A DNA stretch of 64,000 bases from Galerina marginata (GCA_023014335.1 JAECYW010000011.1:1612001-1676000); one strand, 5' to 3'; counted from the stretch's first letter, positions 37,093-49,548 are shown. Notes: generated by a model not told the origin, from the sequence alone. Made by a program: numbers and translations.

Positions 37093-37284
37093 CAGGACAT
37101 CGCTTTCCACTCATCTTTTGTGTATTCACGGACTTTGACTGCCTTTCGAACAACGGTTAAAACAGTTAAATGAAGTGTAGTGTACATTGTAATGAGGCCG
37201 TTTTACATTTCGGAAATTCTTGTCGGCTGAGGGGCCCAGGTGTGAACATGACTTACAGATGACCATATGATCACATTTACATAG

Positions 37285-38147
37285 ACGAGGTGGCCCAACT
37301 TGAAATTCGTTCGCCTTCGAGGGTAGGCATTCATCTCTTCCGTCCACGGTTTAACACAGTAGTCGCCCTTCATCTTGACCACACGAGATTCATACCACTT
37401 TCATACACCATCTTTCGAGGTATCATAACGTGCTCGTCCTTCCTGACCCACCTGTCCGTATACAGAGATAACATTGGCAAAGCATCCTGGCACAGGCAGA
37501 CCAACACCACTGTCATCCGAAACTCACTTGCCCTGCAAAGATGTGGCGAAGAAAGCAAGATATATTCTGGCCTCTTGTAGGCTATCGAAGCCCCAAGGTT
37601 GGAGTCATTGACATTGAAAGATCTTCAAGAACACGACCTTGATCCTTTATGGGATTTCATGGACCCTACCCGGTACGTGAATCTCAGGCAGCTTGTTTCC
37701 CCCCCCCCAATTTCGAGCTATCCAAATCCACTTATGAATGCATGACCCACACCTTCCAAGCAATCACCTCGTTCTCCGCATTGGATTCGTCTATAACGGA
37801 AATCTCCCCTTATTGCTCTGTTAATAGGAGGGATGATTCGAGGTGGGACTGGTTCGTTTATTCCATGGCAGTTCTGGCCATTAGCTTCGACGACGAAAGT
37901 ACCGGTGAAACTGGGGATCAATAAAGTCGCGGGAGTTCGTAATAGTCTTGGATCGCCTCTAACAAATCATCTTCTCAAAGTCAAGCCTGCGGATTTACAG
38001 GAAATACCTGGAAACATGATTATGGGAAGTGGTGTTGTGCTTGAGTTCTTCTGCGAAGCCGAACCATGGCCTCCCAATTGTACGCATATCGACCATGAGG
38101 ATATGCGCTTTTTAACGAGGTTTTTCCTAACATTCCGGTCTACATGA
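37285..38147 (+). pseudogene. Decayed tandem copy of the F-box/LRR gene (3' half)
   Basis: From about 37297 the sequence repeats the 3' half of the gene upstream: GIHLFRPRFNTVVALHLDHT, RFIPLSYTIFRGIITCSSFL, RLESLTLKDLQEHDLDPLWD, then LGSPLTNHLLKVKPADLQEI and EFFCEAEPWPPNCTHIDHED. Stops and shifts occur throughout (TAG at about 37578, a run of ten C at 37699-37708 where the parent reads TTCTCC, TAA near 37922). The 5' half with the F-box is absent. It is a truncated tandem pseudogene. Confidence 0.85.
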
Positions 38148-38169
38148 TCTTGTATACCATGATCCTTGA

Positions 38170-39979
38170 TTAGTCTTCGAACAGAGGTTGAAATGCCTGA
38201 TAAAGGAGGGATGCTGTATGAGATTCATTATAGTCAGGCTGAAAAAATATTTACCTTGTCCCCATTACTCGAGGTTTGCGTGGCAGAGAGTCCTGCTTCG
38301 AGCTCGAAGCTATCCGGCCCATCAACTTGCATATCATGACCGAGAGTATCGTTTTGTTCATTATATTGCAGAGCTTCTGATCGTTGGGACATATACGAAA
38401 AATCAACCTCTTCGCCTTCGCCTTCCAATAAATCAGCCAATTCATTTGCATTCATGGATTCAAGTCCCAAGCCAGTTCCCCGGAGTACTTCTTCTTCCAC
38501 GGCGGACATTTGCGACGAAGGCAAGAAAAGTGGTTCACTCGTCTGTAACCGAGGGGGTGCTGGCCTTGGAGGGTCTTCGAAGCCAGGTTCAGAGTTCCGC
38601 ATATGACCTGAATGGGATGAGGCGCGTATCGGTATGATTGACGGTGGGGGCATAGAACCAGGGATATGAGATCCCGATCGAGAACTGGAACTGGACCTGC
38701 TAAACAGAGTTTCAGGAGCGACTGATTGGACAGCCTTCATAGGCTTCTTCATTCTTGGAGTTTCACTTGGTCGATTGCTCTCGCTCCCGTTTCTTGGTAT
38801 TTGAGGTCTGGGTACTCCGTTGAATGGCGGCTGTGGAACCAGGAACTTGGCTCGTGGAGATTACAAAAAGAATTTCGACTGCATCACCCTCGATATCTAT
38901 GAATAAAGGTGCTGCCGGATCCGTGAAGCGTAGTTCTAGGGGGAGTGACATGGAATCTGCAAAAGCAATAGTTCGCCTATCTTATGTTCAGAAGCGGACA
39001 ATCAAATAAAATAGGCATCACTTACATTAAATTCGCGTAAATGAAAAGCGATTGTCGTCGGGGTTTCGTATAGGTCATACACATCGAATTCTTCTGCGCT
39101 AATCGAGATTTCTGTGGAAAGCTGGCCTCGCCCTGCACACTCGATTCAGTAAAATTCAATTCAGGACAAATGTAGGTACATACCTCGGCTGTCAACCGAA
39201 GATTCCATACTTTTGAGGGCAACCTCGTGTTCCTCGAATGTCCATACTAGCTGAGGATCAGACCGGGCGCCTTTAGCAACTGGAAATGATCGAGCAGGTC
39301 TTTAAGGGCTTTGGGTCCGACGGTTATACGAGATTCATTCGTGGCATCAGGAACACCTGGAGCCATCAGCGATGCTGGGGTCAACAGGAGTAAACGATGC
39401 GTCTTTACGACACCTAGCCGGATTTCAGAATTCGCAAACAAAGACAAGGGTGCTGACTGACCATGTTTGCAGTGGAGTCTCACCATAAGTTTGCTTTCAA
39501 GGGTGTCCGTGGCCTCAGTCATCTTGACTATCCTCCTGGTTGCCTTCCACGATGGACAGTTCACACCTTTCAACTGATTTTTCGACAGTCCGATGTTTTA
39601 GAATTGATAAAAAAGACTGATAGACGCGTCAGATGAAGTATGTGCAGACAAATAAATGTTTACTTTAGTCATAAGCTGACCCGTCACGTTTTGGCTTTCC
39701 TCCACTTCATTTTGCCAATCATGGTTGCCAGATGTGGAAGTACCCAATCTGTATCTTGAGAAGAATTGCCTTTCATATTTGAACCTACAATATGCGGACT
39801 TTGAAGAGTTGGTCGACGACAACGAAAGGAACTCTGGGGTGGCATATATTGAAAGCTCGTCTCCATATTTTGAGAGACACGTTAAAGCCCGTGTAAGAAC
39901 TAAGGAAATATCAACAACAGACCAAAGGGACCAGATAGAATCAACCTTTGAGAGAAAACGCGTCGAGGCTGGCCTGCAT
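38170..39979 (-). CDS. RAD9: DNA-damage checkpoint clamp subunit Rad9
   Basis: The start ATG at 39979 gives MQASLDAFSLK, then VLTRALTCLSKYGDELSIYA, TPEFLSLSSTNSSKSAYCRF and KYERQFFSRYRLG, followed by KGVNCPSWKATRRIVKMTEA, a PCNA-like fold. Later exons carry ATNESRITVGPKALKDLLDH, VWTFEEHEVALKSMESSVDS, TTIAFHLREFN and LPLELRFTDPAAPLFIDIEG. A Ser-rich tail has EEEVLRGTGLGLESMNANEL, and the conserved end is AFQPLFED at TAA 38170-38172. Rad9 forms the 9-1-1 ring with Rad1 and Hus1; the Ser/Thr tail is phosphorylated to activate the checkpoint kinase ATR. Two phase slips are seen: a missing base at 39262/39263 (PG / SDPQLVW) and an extra base at 38780-38781 (KKRER / SNRPSE), both at third codon positions. 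Divergent from TSR1. Confidence 0.87.
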
Positions 39980-40179
39980 GCTGTTGGTCTTTGAACGATC
40001 GTGAATCAGTCTGCAAGTTCGCGTCTTGAGGATCAGCGCGGCTGACCAACCCATCTTATCTTATCTCTAACGCGTGTTCATCTGGAAACTTTTTTAAGTA
40101 CACAATTCATACTGGTAACACTCTATCACTCTAAACCCACAGTCGTCGGGGCCAAGTTCTTGAACGCGATAAGACAGGA
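39980..40179. promoter_or_regulatory. Bidirectional promoter of RAD9 and TSR1
   Basis: 200 bases lie between the divergent start codons. No obvious TATA box was seen. Confidence 0.55.
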
Positions 40180-43062
40180 ATGGTCGAAACACATCACCAC
40201 AGGCCCACTCTCAAGCAGGTAAAATACATGTGAATGACGAAAACGCCTGCTCAATCTGTTTATTTCTCCAGCAAAATAAGCCATTCAAATCGAAACATGC
40301 TTCAAAAGGATCGCTCAAGGATGCAGCGAAAGGTGCGCCGTATGCTTCGCAACTCTCGAATCGTATTAACGTTTCAACACGTTCAGGTCGGATTGCTCGA
40401 CAATCTCCAAAGGCATCCCCAGGATCGAATGCTGTCGCACAATCTCGCTTAAATCGCAGAAATAACGCGAAGCAAGCACAATTGACCAAACGTAATACTT
40501 TGGTATCCGCAACACGTGTATTCAGTGGCGTGGATGGGGCACCTCGTATTGTGGCTGTTATTCCATTGACCGAAGATGTGAGCACAAAAAATACGGTTCG
40601 AGCTCTCGCCGAATCCCTGGACGTCGCTGCAGATGATTGTCCAGAAGATGGAATCTGGAGGATGAGGTGCGCCAATCCGAGTCTTCGAAGTTTGATTACA
40701 GATTAATGAAATAACAGGGCCGATCGCTTCAAAACATCACTGCAATTCCGAACAGTACGATACAGAAGTTTCTACACTGCCTTGGATGCATGTAAACTCG
40801 CGGACTACGTGGTCTTTGTCCTTTCTAGCAGCGTAGAAGTGGATACGTGGGGTGATACCCTCCTCCGGACTTTACAAGCTCAAGGCCTTCCCGATGTTAT
40901 CAGCGTTGTTTCTGCGGACACCTCTATGGACCCTAAATCTCGCTCCGGAATTTTCAAATCCTGCTGTCTTTTATTCAATATTTTGTCCCAACTCAATCAA
41001 GAATCTTCGATCTTCATGCCAGTTCAGATAAGCTGAGCGCATTGCGGTCACTCTCTGAAGGCAAGCCTGCAGATGTGCGGTGGAAGGAAGGAAGATCCAC
41101 CATACTAGGAGAATCCACAGAGTGGGACTCTGGTACTCTCAAAATTACAGGTGTTGTACGTGGCTCACCTCTATCGGCCAACCGACTTGTACATCTTCCC
41201 AATTTTGGAGATTTTCAAATTTCAAAAGTTTGTCGCACGTTTTGCAGACATGTTCCTATTTACATGAGCGACTTCAGATTTTTTCTGCGCCGCTCCCTCG
41301 AGCTTCTCGCTCTGGCAACGCTCCATCGATGGACGGTCGAACCCGTTGTCTTGGCAGAACCTGACCCATCGTCGGCGGATTCCCTGGTGTCGAGCAATGA
41401 TCCAGATGACTTTACAAACGAACAAACTTGGCCCACAACAGAGGAGATGGATGGAGGGGTGGACGATATCCAAACCGATATTCCAGACGCGGCCATCGGA
41501 ACGACGCCAAAAACTGTGCGACGGATTCCGAAGGGTATGAGTGAATATCAAGCTGCTTGGATTATCGACGAAGATGATGGGGAAGATGACGGAGAAGAGG
41601 TTGGAGAAGAAGCAAAAAATGAAAGCATGGACGCGTTAGGTACGGAAGTTCAACAAGACGAAGACGAGGAAATGCAGGATATGCCTATGGATGACGCGCA
41701 AACGGATGCAGGCGGGGGTGTTCGATTTGAGGATCTTGACATGGAAGAAGAGGAGGCTCAGTAAGCCAAATTTTCAAGTTCGCGATAACAGCATTGACAC
41801 CACTTCACCTTTGCAGACTGAAAAAATGGAGAAACAGGCAACGGGAAGAAGAGGATGACCTATCGTTCCCGGATGAGGTTGATACGCCAAAAGAAATTCC
41901 TGCCAGGACTCGCTTTCAGCGTTTCGTGGGATGAGGTCCTTTCAGGACAAGCCCTTGGGACCCATATGAAAATCTTCCCCGTGACTATGCTCGAATCTTC
42001 CAGTTCGAAGACTTCAAGCGCACCTGAACGCGGTGTTCCGTCGGCGAGCAGAGCAGGAATTAGTTGTCGTTGAGGTTGATCGCTTTGTCAGATTAGTCCA
42101 TGTCTTCATCAGATCTAACCTCTATTCGCAGCCCTGGTGTTCGTAGTTACTGTTCATCTAAAAGACTGTTCCACAGGAAGGCCGCTGGCCTCGCCAGCCT
42201 TCCTCTTCTCGATCTTGCAACACGAACATAAAACTTCAGTCCTCAACTTCACGGTGCAACGTAACACGGAGTACGCTGGTTCTATACGATCAAAGGTAGG
42301 ATTGTTGTCATCATCTCCGTCCCGGGCTTAATCAGGCTCAAAAACAATTCAGGATCCTTTGGTGTTGTGTGTAGGGCCACGCCGATTGGCTGTCAATCCC
42401 ATCTACAGTCAACATACTCGTGGAGGCGGAAAAGGAGCCAACAACGTTCATAAGTTCGAGAGATATCTTCGTCACGGAGTAACCTCTGTGGCGACGACAG
42501 TATGGCCCAGTGATATACGGGAAGCAATCTTGCATTCTTCTGAGAGAATCGTCGGATGTAGAGGGTGAATTCCCTTCCATGACGATCCCTTGGACCTTCG
42601 CTGACTCCATGGCTCACAGCTCCTCACCTCGTGGCAATGGGCACGTTCATGAATCCAGACACAACACGAATAATTGCAAAGCGCATAATCCTCACTGGAC
42701 ACCCATTCAAAGTGCATAAAAAAACGGCCACAATCCGCTATATGTTCTTTAATCCCGGTAGGTTTATCATTCCTCAATGTTCCTCCCCAACCTCATCTTG
42801 TTTGGATAAGATGACGTGCATTACTTCAAGCCCATCCAACTACACTACTAAGCACGGAAGAACGGGCCACATTCGCGAGTCTCTTGGTACACATGGATAC
42901 TTCAAGGCATACTTCGATGGTCCCATCAATCAGATGGACACCATTTGTATGTCCCTATACAAGCGCGTCTTCCCCAAATGGTCGAGCGTTTGGACTCAGC
43001 ACGAAAGCAAACAATTGACTGACAGCCACCAAGTGTCTCAGTCAGACGCTATGGAGGAATAG
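40180..43062 (+). CDS. TSR1: Ribosome maturation protein TSR1 (40S assembly)
   Basis: The start ATG at 40180 gives MVETHHHRPTLKQ / QNKPFKSKHASKG. The series continues RIARQSPKASPGSNAVAQSR, RIVAVIPLTEDVSTKNTVRA, YRSFYTALDACKLADYVVFV, VRGSPLSANRLVHLPNFGDF, an acidic region (EDDGEDDGEEVGEEAKNESM), then EIPARTRFQRF, RTSPWDPYENLPRDYARIFQ, ILQHEHKTSVLNFTVQRNTE, HTRGGGKGANNVHKFERYLR, TTRIIAKRIILTGHPFKVHK, and TKHGRTGHIRESLGTHGYFK to the stop at 43062. Tsr1 is an inactive GTPase-like (Bms1 family) factor that shields the pre-40S subunit. About eight single-base slips occur (40960, 41337, 41924, 41942, 42023, possibly 42144, 42499, 42845), each at a third codon position when placed by the family motif. 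Because the protein motifs survive on both sides of each, the gene is probably functional. Confidence 0.88.
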
Positions 43063-43659
43063 GCTTCTTTTTCACGATTATGGTCTTTTATATCTGTCCC
43101 AAAATATGCTCTGGGATTTCAAATTTACTTGGATGTTCACGACGAGTATTCTATCCTTTCCAGAAATCAAATACCTGCGTAGTAGAGCTTTCTGCTCCCA
43201 CTCCACACGGAGTGAATATTCCTTGTCATGTTCCCATCTCATCAGCTTCCGAAATCTCGTTCAAGGCCAGTCCAATCGCATCCATTTGTGATATCAGTGG
43301 CACAACTCAATTTATCGATGAAGTAACGACGACTTGCGCCGAAAGGGGTGAATGGGGTATGTACATAGAACGTTGTCTGATAAGCTGTATTCTGTGCGTG
43401 CAGTCCACGAACCATTGTCCAAACAAAATTCGTTTCACAGAGCCAGGTGACATGGAAGATGTTTCTCGTATCTTTCGATATCGGAAGGCACTTCGAATGT
43501 GCGAACTCGCGCGGCGAGTCCAAGCAGGCATGCGCATTAATAGTAAGCATACTGCTGGTCCTGGATTGAGTCTTGAGCATTCGTAGTCGACGGGTAACTA
43601 CTCACCCGGTGTATATCGCCAGTGTTACCCAGGCATGAGAGGGAATCAAGTTTTACGCC
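43063..43659. other. Unassigned stretch after TSR1
   Basis: A minus-strand frame pair (43580-43242 and 43537-43307, and a piece reading MDAIGLALNEISEADEMG near 43290-43240) has plausible codon use and may be the body of a small minus-strand gene. I cannot assemble a recognisable protein, and the plus-strand frame 43080-43586 is likely its shadow. Confidence 0.3.
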
Positions 43660-43917
43660 TTAGCACGATTGAGACCTAGTTTCTGACATCGTTAGTCTCC
43701 GACTGTCGAAAGTTCTGAAGTAATGACAAGTTATCTGACCTGTCACTGCAAGTTTCTCAGCCCGAGCGACACGAGAATACGCAGCGGGAAGTTTGGATAT
43801 AGCAGCGGAATCCTTGTTGTTAAGCGAAGACCTCGCAAGAGAGAATTGTCGGAGGGTATAGGCGGCTAGCTCTCGAGAGTAGCGTAGAATCTTGTGTTCT
43901 TCTTGTGCGGAAATCAT
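43660..43917 (-). CDS. Small hypothetical protein (about 65-85 residues)
   Basis: ATG at 43917 opens MISAQEEHKILRYSRELAAY, a short amphipathic, helix-rich protein (SLARSSLNNKDSAAISKLPA) that may splice near 43745 to end VTGLNRAKA. A TATATAA-like box lies at about 43950, 30-40 bases upstream of the start, with no other gene to own it. The ILRYSREL stretch faintly recalls LYR-type mitochondrial assembly factors, but the key L-Y-R triplet is not present, so no function is claimed. Confidence 0.4.
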   Translation of the reverse strand: MISAQEEHKILRYSRELAAYTLRQFSLARSSLNNKDSAAISKLPAAYSRVARAEKLAVTGQITCHYFRTFDSRRLTMSETRSQSC

Positions 43918-44128
43918 AGTCGGTGAGGTTACAATTGAAGAGCTGGGGTTTTATATACTCGAAGGGAAGTGCCAGTGGAGCAGTCCGTCTGAGCCCGTCC
44001 GGACACTCCACAGAGAGGCTGTATTTTGGGATCACTTTTTCAAGTCAAACGACGTCATCCGCCCATTCCTAGGAAAGGAGTCATTTAGTCGAAATATACA
44101 AATTGGTCATGATACAAATTAAATTAAT

Positions 44129-47100
44129 TCATCGCCGGAGGACTCTCCTACTCCATTGAAGGGTTCGGGATATTATAGCATTTGCCCAAGTCCAGACCTC
44201 TTCCAATAGCCCATCCAATCCCCCTCGCTCGTCCCATGAAGGTCGGTGGTCGGGTTTTTCGGTCGCGATAAACTTCAAAACATCCTTGACAGTCACCAAA
44301 CCTGACAGTACGCCATGGTCTTCGACAAGAATGGCGCGAGGCCTAGTATGAAGCGCTATAATGAGTGATATCCATCAAGTTTGTTCGATGCACGTACCCC
44401 ATGCGCTTGAATATCTGCATCACGATCTCCAGCGGTAGTTCTGGCGACACGGTCATGGGAGTCTACCGGCCCCACACATTAGGGGAGATCGGAAATATGA
44501 TAACAACGTGACATTACCTTATTCACCCAGGGCCAAAATTGAATGCCTTCACCAGCTGTAGTCGGCGCAAAATATTCTTCAGGCTCATCGTCTTCGTGCA
44601 CTTCAGGAGCTAGGTCGATGTCATCTGCCTCTTGACGTCTAGCCGTGAACAAGCAAGGCGTATTCGCTAATCGCCCTCTATTTTTGCGAGCTCGCTCTGG
44701 AAGATTGGATAATGACGTACTGCTGCTTGTCAATCGGTAGGACAAACAGATAGCTTACCAAGAACATATCGTATTTCGCTTCGGTCAATGTACCCCACAA
44801 GGGTCAAAGAGCCGTCGGAGGACACAATGGGAAAGCCTTTAAAATTCGTCGACGAAAGAAGGGATTCTATCAGTCGAATAAGAATAAGAAGCCGAGACCA
44901 TGCAGGATCGATACAGAGACGTACCAACGTCTTTGACACGCATGCCAGTTTCCGAAAGGGTGTTAAGATCTTTTCTCATGACAGTGGATACTAGGGGTAG
45001 TCATAAGAAGGTAGGGGGTATCAAAGGCAGAGAAACATACCAGTGACATTGTAGACAGTGGTCTTCCTTTTCCAAGAAAGGAAATCCATTAAATCTTATC
45101 ATTTCGTCTGCGATCCCGTTTGTGCCCAGGAAAATCACCGACAGCTTTCGTCACCAGAAGGACGATCTGGGAAACGAGTAAATCAGGAAATGGCGCAAAA
45201 AAATGGTATTGATCCGAGCATCCTTACCATGGTCGGTAAAATATACGTCAGAGCACCGGTTAACTCAAACATAATAACCACGACGGTTACTGTAATTCTC
45301 ATGACGCCACTGTATAATTTCGTCCATTCACATCGAGACTTCGCTGTGACAATGATATCACTGCGTTCTCACCTCAAAGCCGCTGCAGCACCAAGGAAGG
45401 CATATGTACCGGGGGTGATGCAGGGTAAGTCTGGAGCGCAGGACTTGAATATCCCAGAGTGTGGATACGCGCTGAAAGGTGTTCATGTCAGGTCACTTTC
45501 AAAGACGGACGTACTCGCGAATGACGAAATCTTACTTGTACATCGCCTTTACCACGATGCCTACCATCCTGCCGAAAGTAGCTCCAATGGCCATGGACGG
45601 CACGAAGATACCAGCAGGGACTTTGCATCCGTAAGTGATAACAACCAAGCCAATACGGATGATAGTGGCAAGAAGCAGGGAATTAGATATACGCCACTGG
45701 GCAGATGTCCTGGAAGGCGAAAGGGTCGCACTCAGCTCCAACCAAGATAATAAGAGAAGGTCTGATTTTTAGAGCCACTCACTGGCATAAGTTGAAGACG
45801 TTACCGCCGCCCTCGCACTCTTTGAAGAGGATAGCCATGCTCGAGGTCATGTCGATACGAAGGAAGCGATTGAAATAACCGATTATGGCAGTAAGTGTGG
45901 CTAATGTAACTGCTTCTGCGAACTCCATGGTTCGCTAAATGGTTTCGCCTGAAAGCGGCTACCTGCAGATTGAACTTAATCACAAACGCGCCATAAAGAC
46001 CCTAGATTAGACGACGATCTCAGTCAAAACGCCGAGAAGACGGGTACATATCTTTGCACGCACTCCAAAAACCCCTAGAATCACGAAGAAGATGATTTCA
46101 AAGAAGTGCCAGTCTCGATCATAGGTAACTTGGAAGAGCACAAGCTTGCCGGTCCGGAAGGGATTCATGGCCTTTGAAATATATCAGGTATTTCAGCACC
46201 AGAATATCGGTGGAGATCTAGAAACACCGACAGCTAATGTGAAAGTCGCAACTAGAGCGCAAAACATGCTTCTCCACATTGTCTTAATACTGAAAGTGTG
46301 GCTCATTTCCTGGCGAATAGTGTCAGAGTGGTGTCGAAAGTGACCATTGAGACTTCGCTTACCTTCTATTGAGAATAGAACACCCCCAATGGGAGAGCCA
46401 AATGCAACAGCGACACCAGGCTGCACTTGCTGCTGTCACAATTTCTCTCATCTTGCCTAGACAAAACATCAGCACGGTATACTACATCGCACGCCATAAC
46501 CTAACTTTGACTCCGGCGGAAATTATCAAACAGGCCAGCCACTAATGACCCAATACAGCAAGCAACATGGACGGATGGCCCCTCTTTGCCGACTGACAGC
46601 CCTGACGCGATGACAAGAGGCTGAAAGTCTCTGTGAGAAAGACTCGCTGAGGATTAAAGAAAATACAACGTACTAGCGTAATACTTTTAAGGAAGAAGGT
46701 TGCAAATCCAAGGAACCCTTGCATGACGAAGCCCGCCAAAATGGATTTAATTTCTGAAATGCCTGACCCAGCCGCGTACTTGGCGAAAGACCGAACAAGG
46801 TGTGATGCAATAAATGAAAATGTCATCTGTTAGAATGACAGGCGTTTAGTAGATCTGAATGTAAAGAAGCCAAGACGACTTCAAAAAAACTGAACTCACC
46901 GCGAACATAACGAAGATTATCCACCGCGCAAGAGTAACATGGCTCCAGCTATGCCACGAGCCGCAACCGTCGATCTCCTCACCATCTATCTCCCAGCAAC
47001 AAAATTGCTGATTCAACCACCACCCATCGGAACAGTAGCCCATCTTGATGTCAGACAGCCACTCGCTGACAATGGACACTAAAGCAGCGTTCAAGCCAAT

Positions 47101-47518
47101 GCATACACCTGTCATCGAAATATTTTACTTTAATACCGATAAGAAATATGGCGTAGGAGTATATGCTCACCGACAATGGTCAGAACAATCCAGCTCTGCC
47201 CCGCGGTCATAAATTTCGTGAACTGTGTCCATAACGAGGTCAAGCTTGCACGACTCCGTCGTGGAATGTAGGTGGCTCGAGCATGCCTTAAGCGTCGTTT
47301 CCTCTCCAGTATGGAATCCTGTATCCAGTCTGCAGTAACCTCGCATTCAGCCTCCAATGTCCATGTGTGACGGCCGAATAAGCGGTAGAAATATACCTAT
47401 AGTCGTGAAATCCTCATAGCGGCTGCCAACAGCCGTCAGTAGCACGGTCTGCCAATAGAAATCATAGCACTCACCGGATCTCTTCGAGTTCTTCGTCTTC
47501 GAGCTCTTCAGGATCCAT
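44129..47518 (-). CDS. CLC-family chloride/proton exchanger (Gef1-like)
   Basis: The start ATG at 47518 ([15 protein letters not shown]) leads to a soluble N-tail and a many-helix core over about 15 short exons: [33 protein letters not shown], the selectivity segments [15 protein letters not shown] and [12 protein letters not shown] (gating Glu in GKEGP), [14 protein letters not shown] / EMSHTF with the inner proton-pathway Glu, [16 protein letters not shown], and [20 protein letters not shown] (Cl- site). The C-terminal half has two CBS domains ([40 protein letters not shown]), stop TGA 44129-44131. Both glutamates make it an exchanger of Golgi/endosome acidification rather than a channel. 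Two doubled-wobble slips occur: at a splice donor (46363-46364) and at DICP / WRISN (45697-45698). Confidence 0.88.
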
Positions 47519-47930
47519 TAGGTCAGGTTAATAGAAGCACGTATCAAGCGCGTTCAACTGCATCTGCCTGTCATATGCATGCCGAATACTGATGGTGAGA
47601 ACTTGATGAAACGGATCAACACAGGTCACCCGCAACTCAGTAGCAAAACGGTCAACCATTTTATTATGACGGGCAATGGAGACAGGCAACCAAACTCGTT
47701 CTACTGGTAGCCTCTAAAGGGAAAACAGGGTATGACCATAAAATGCACAACAGCCTAGATGGTAATAACAACAACTCGAAGAGTACTGCAAGACAGATGC
47801 CATGGCAAAGGGGTATACGCAATAAAAATGGAGTAAAATCCAGCCATTAAACACAAGAAACTACAAGTCCAAGACATGGCAGAGTTCATCCACCAAGATG
47901 GTATGGGGCGGACCTCTCTGGAGTGGTTGA

Positions 47931-49548
47931 TTAGAAGGAGCTTCCTCCCGCCTGAGATGTGATTCTGCTCTCCAAATTCCTGAATAAAAAATGGCTGAGA
48001 ATGGCATAGATAGGACAGAAATTCAATGCGTCACAAACCTGAGAGCAGCCTCCTTCGCCATGAGCTCCTGCCTCTTTTCAGTTGATTTCTCGTTGCACCC
48101 TCATCTCAATATCGCGTAACTAAAAAAAGTCAGTCAACGATTCTCAATGGTAAAAAAATAGCACGCACTTTCTCCTCCTCTCTACGAAGCTGCTCCTCCT
48201 TGATCCTGACGCTCTGAGTTGCGAGTTCAGACGGGAGAATTTGCGAATCGCGAATATTGGAATCTGGGCTTCGGGATAGCTTCTCGGTACGATAAGTTTC
48301 GTAGAGAATATCCTCGGTGAGGGATTTCAGGTCATTAAGATGAGAGCTACAGAACTTAGTTTTCAGTATACCCTTTGACATGTAATAGAACGAAATATTT
48401 TACCCTAGAATGGCACCACGAAGGCGAACGAAGTCGGAGTGGTGTGGGTTGTCGACTTCTACGATACCCCAGGGGTACGTCCTGACACGAACTGGCTCTC
48501 CATCTATTTCCATCTCCTCTTCTGAGCCAACGACAGCAAAAGGTAACAAAGCCTGTGACGGGGACCTTAGTTACCAGGACGAAGAATTTAGCCATAGAAA
48601 CTGACCCGAAGTTCCATGTTATCTGCGATAGTTTCTTCATCATCTTCCTCAACATCATAAGGGAAGTTATAGATCGGGATCTCATAATGGTCGATATCTT
48701 CCATGATCTGGAGGATACTATACTAGTAAGAAATACACTAAAAAGGAGAAATAAAAACGGACCCTCTTCTTGAAAGCTTTGAGCTCCTTCGGCGTCAAAG
48801 AATCAGCCTTGCCAATGACCGGGATTACGTTCACGCGCGGTGATAGTCGTCTCATAAGCTCAATATCCATTTCCCTCAAACTTTTGTGAAGAGAAGTTAG
48901 AAGGCAATCGAAGAATCATCCATCTGATACTCACGCATGACCGGTTGGGGGAATGAAGTATAGGAGAGCATGGACTCTGTTATCCCTAAAGCGGGGGTTA
49001 CGCTTGATACGGGATTGTTCGGCAAGAATGTCGTCGTATTGACGCTCGAGATAGTTCACGATTTCCTGGAAACTGGAAGAAACAGTCTACTGGTCAGTAT
49101 TTCTACTTTCAGGGGCAGTAGTAAAAAGAAACGCACGCATGTTCATTATCAATGTTGTCTCCAAATCCTGGCGTGTCCACGACTGTAAGCGCGATACGAA
49201 TGCCATCCTCCTCGAGTTCTAGGTATGTTCGGTAAGTAAGTCAGGACAAAACAACGCGTTCGCTGGCGCACGAATCATGGTACTGACCGACAGTTTGCAG
49301 GTTTAATCTTAATGCCAGACTCAAAGTGGGCAGTCTCAGGAGCCTCAACCTCCTTGTGGTGGAGAACATCGGACTCGCAGAGGGTATTAACAAATGTCGT
49401 GCGGCCTGTCCCCGATGCACCTGCAGAGATGGAAGAAATTATTTAATAAGCTCAAAAGCCCACCCAGATCGGCGCAACACGTACCGACGACCATAATTGT
49501 GAACTGGACGCCCTTCACCTTGTTTCGTCGTCTTCCTGAAATAGGCAT
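47931..49548 (-). CDS. CDC11: Septin, Cdc11 type
   Basis: The start ATG at 49548 gives [20 protein letters not shown]. The G1 loop is [15 protein letters not shown] (Arg where most GTPases have Lys, as in Cdc11), with G3 [11 protein letters not shown], then [40 protein letters not shown] and G4 [20 protein letters not shown]. The septin unique element and a coiled-coil tail follow ([20 protein letters not shown]), ending [15 protein letters not shown] at TAA 47931-47933. Septins form hetero-oligomeric filaments at the septum and hyphal tips; Cdc11 is usually the end subunit. One frame slip lies in the coiled coil at 48080-48081 (REIN / [14 protein letters not shown]) and fits the doubled-wobble pattern. 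About ten introns. Confidence 0.9.

Noticed and set aside
42136..42150. Further doubled base in TSR1 (CGTA at 42144)
   Set aside because: The upstream splice phase is ambiguous here, so the slip cannot be placed with confidence and was not counted among the firm sites.
43660..43917. LYR-motif mitochondrial factor
   Set aside because: The region reads ILRYSREL rather than a true LYR triplet, so the family call is not supported.
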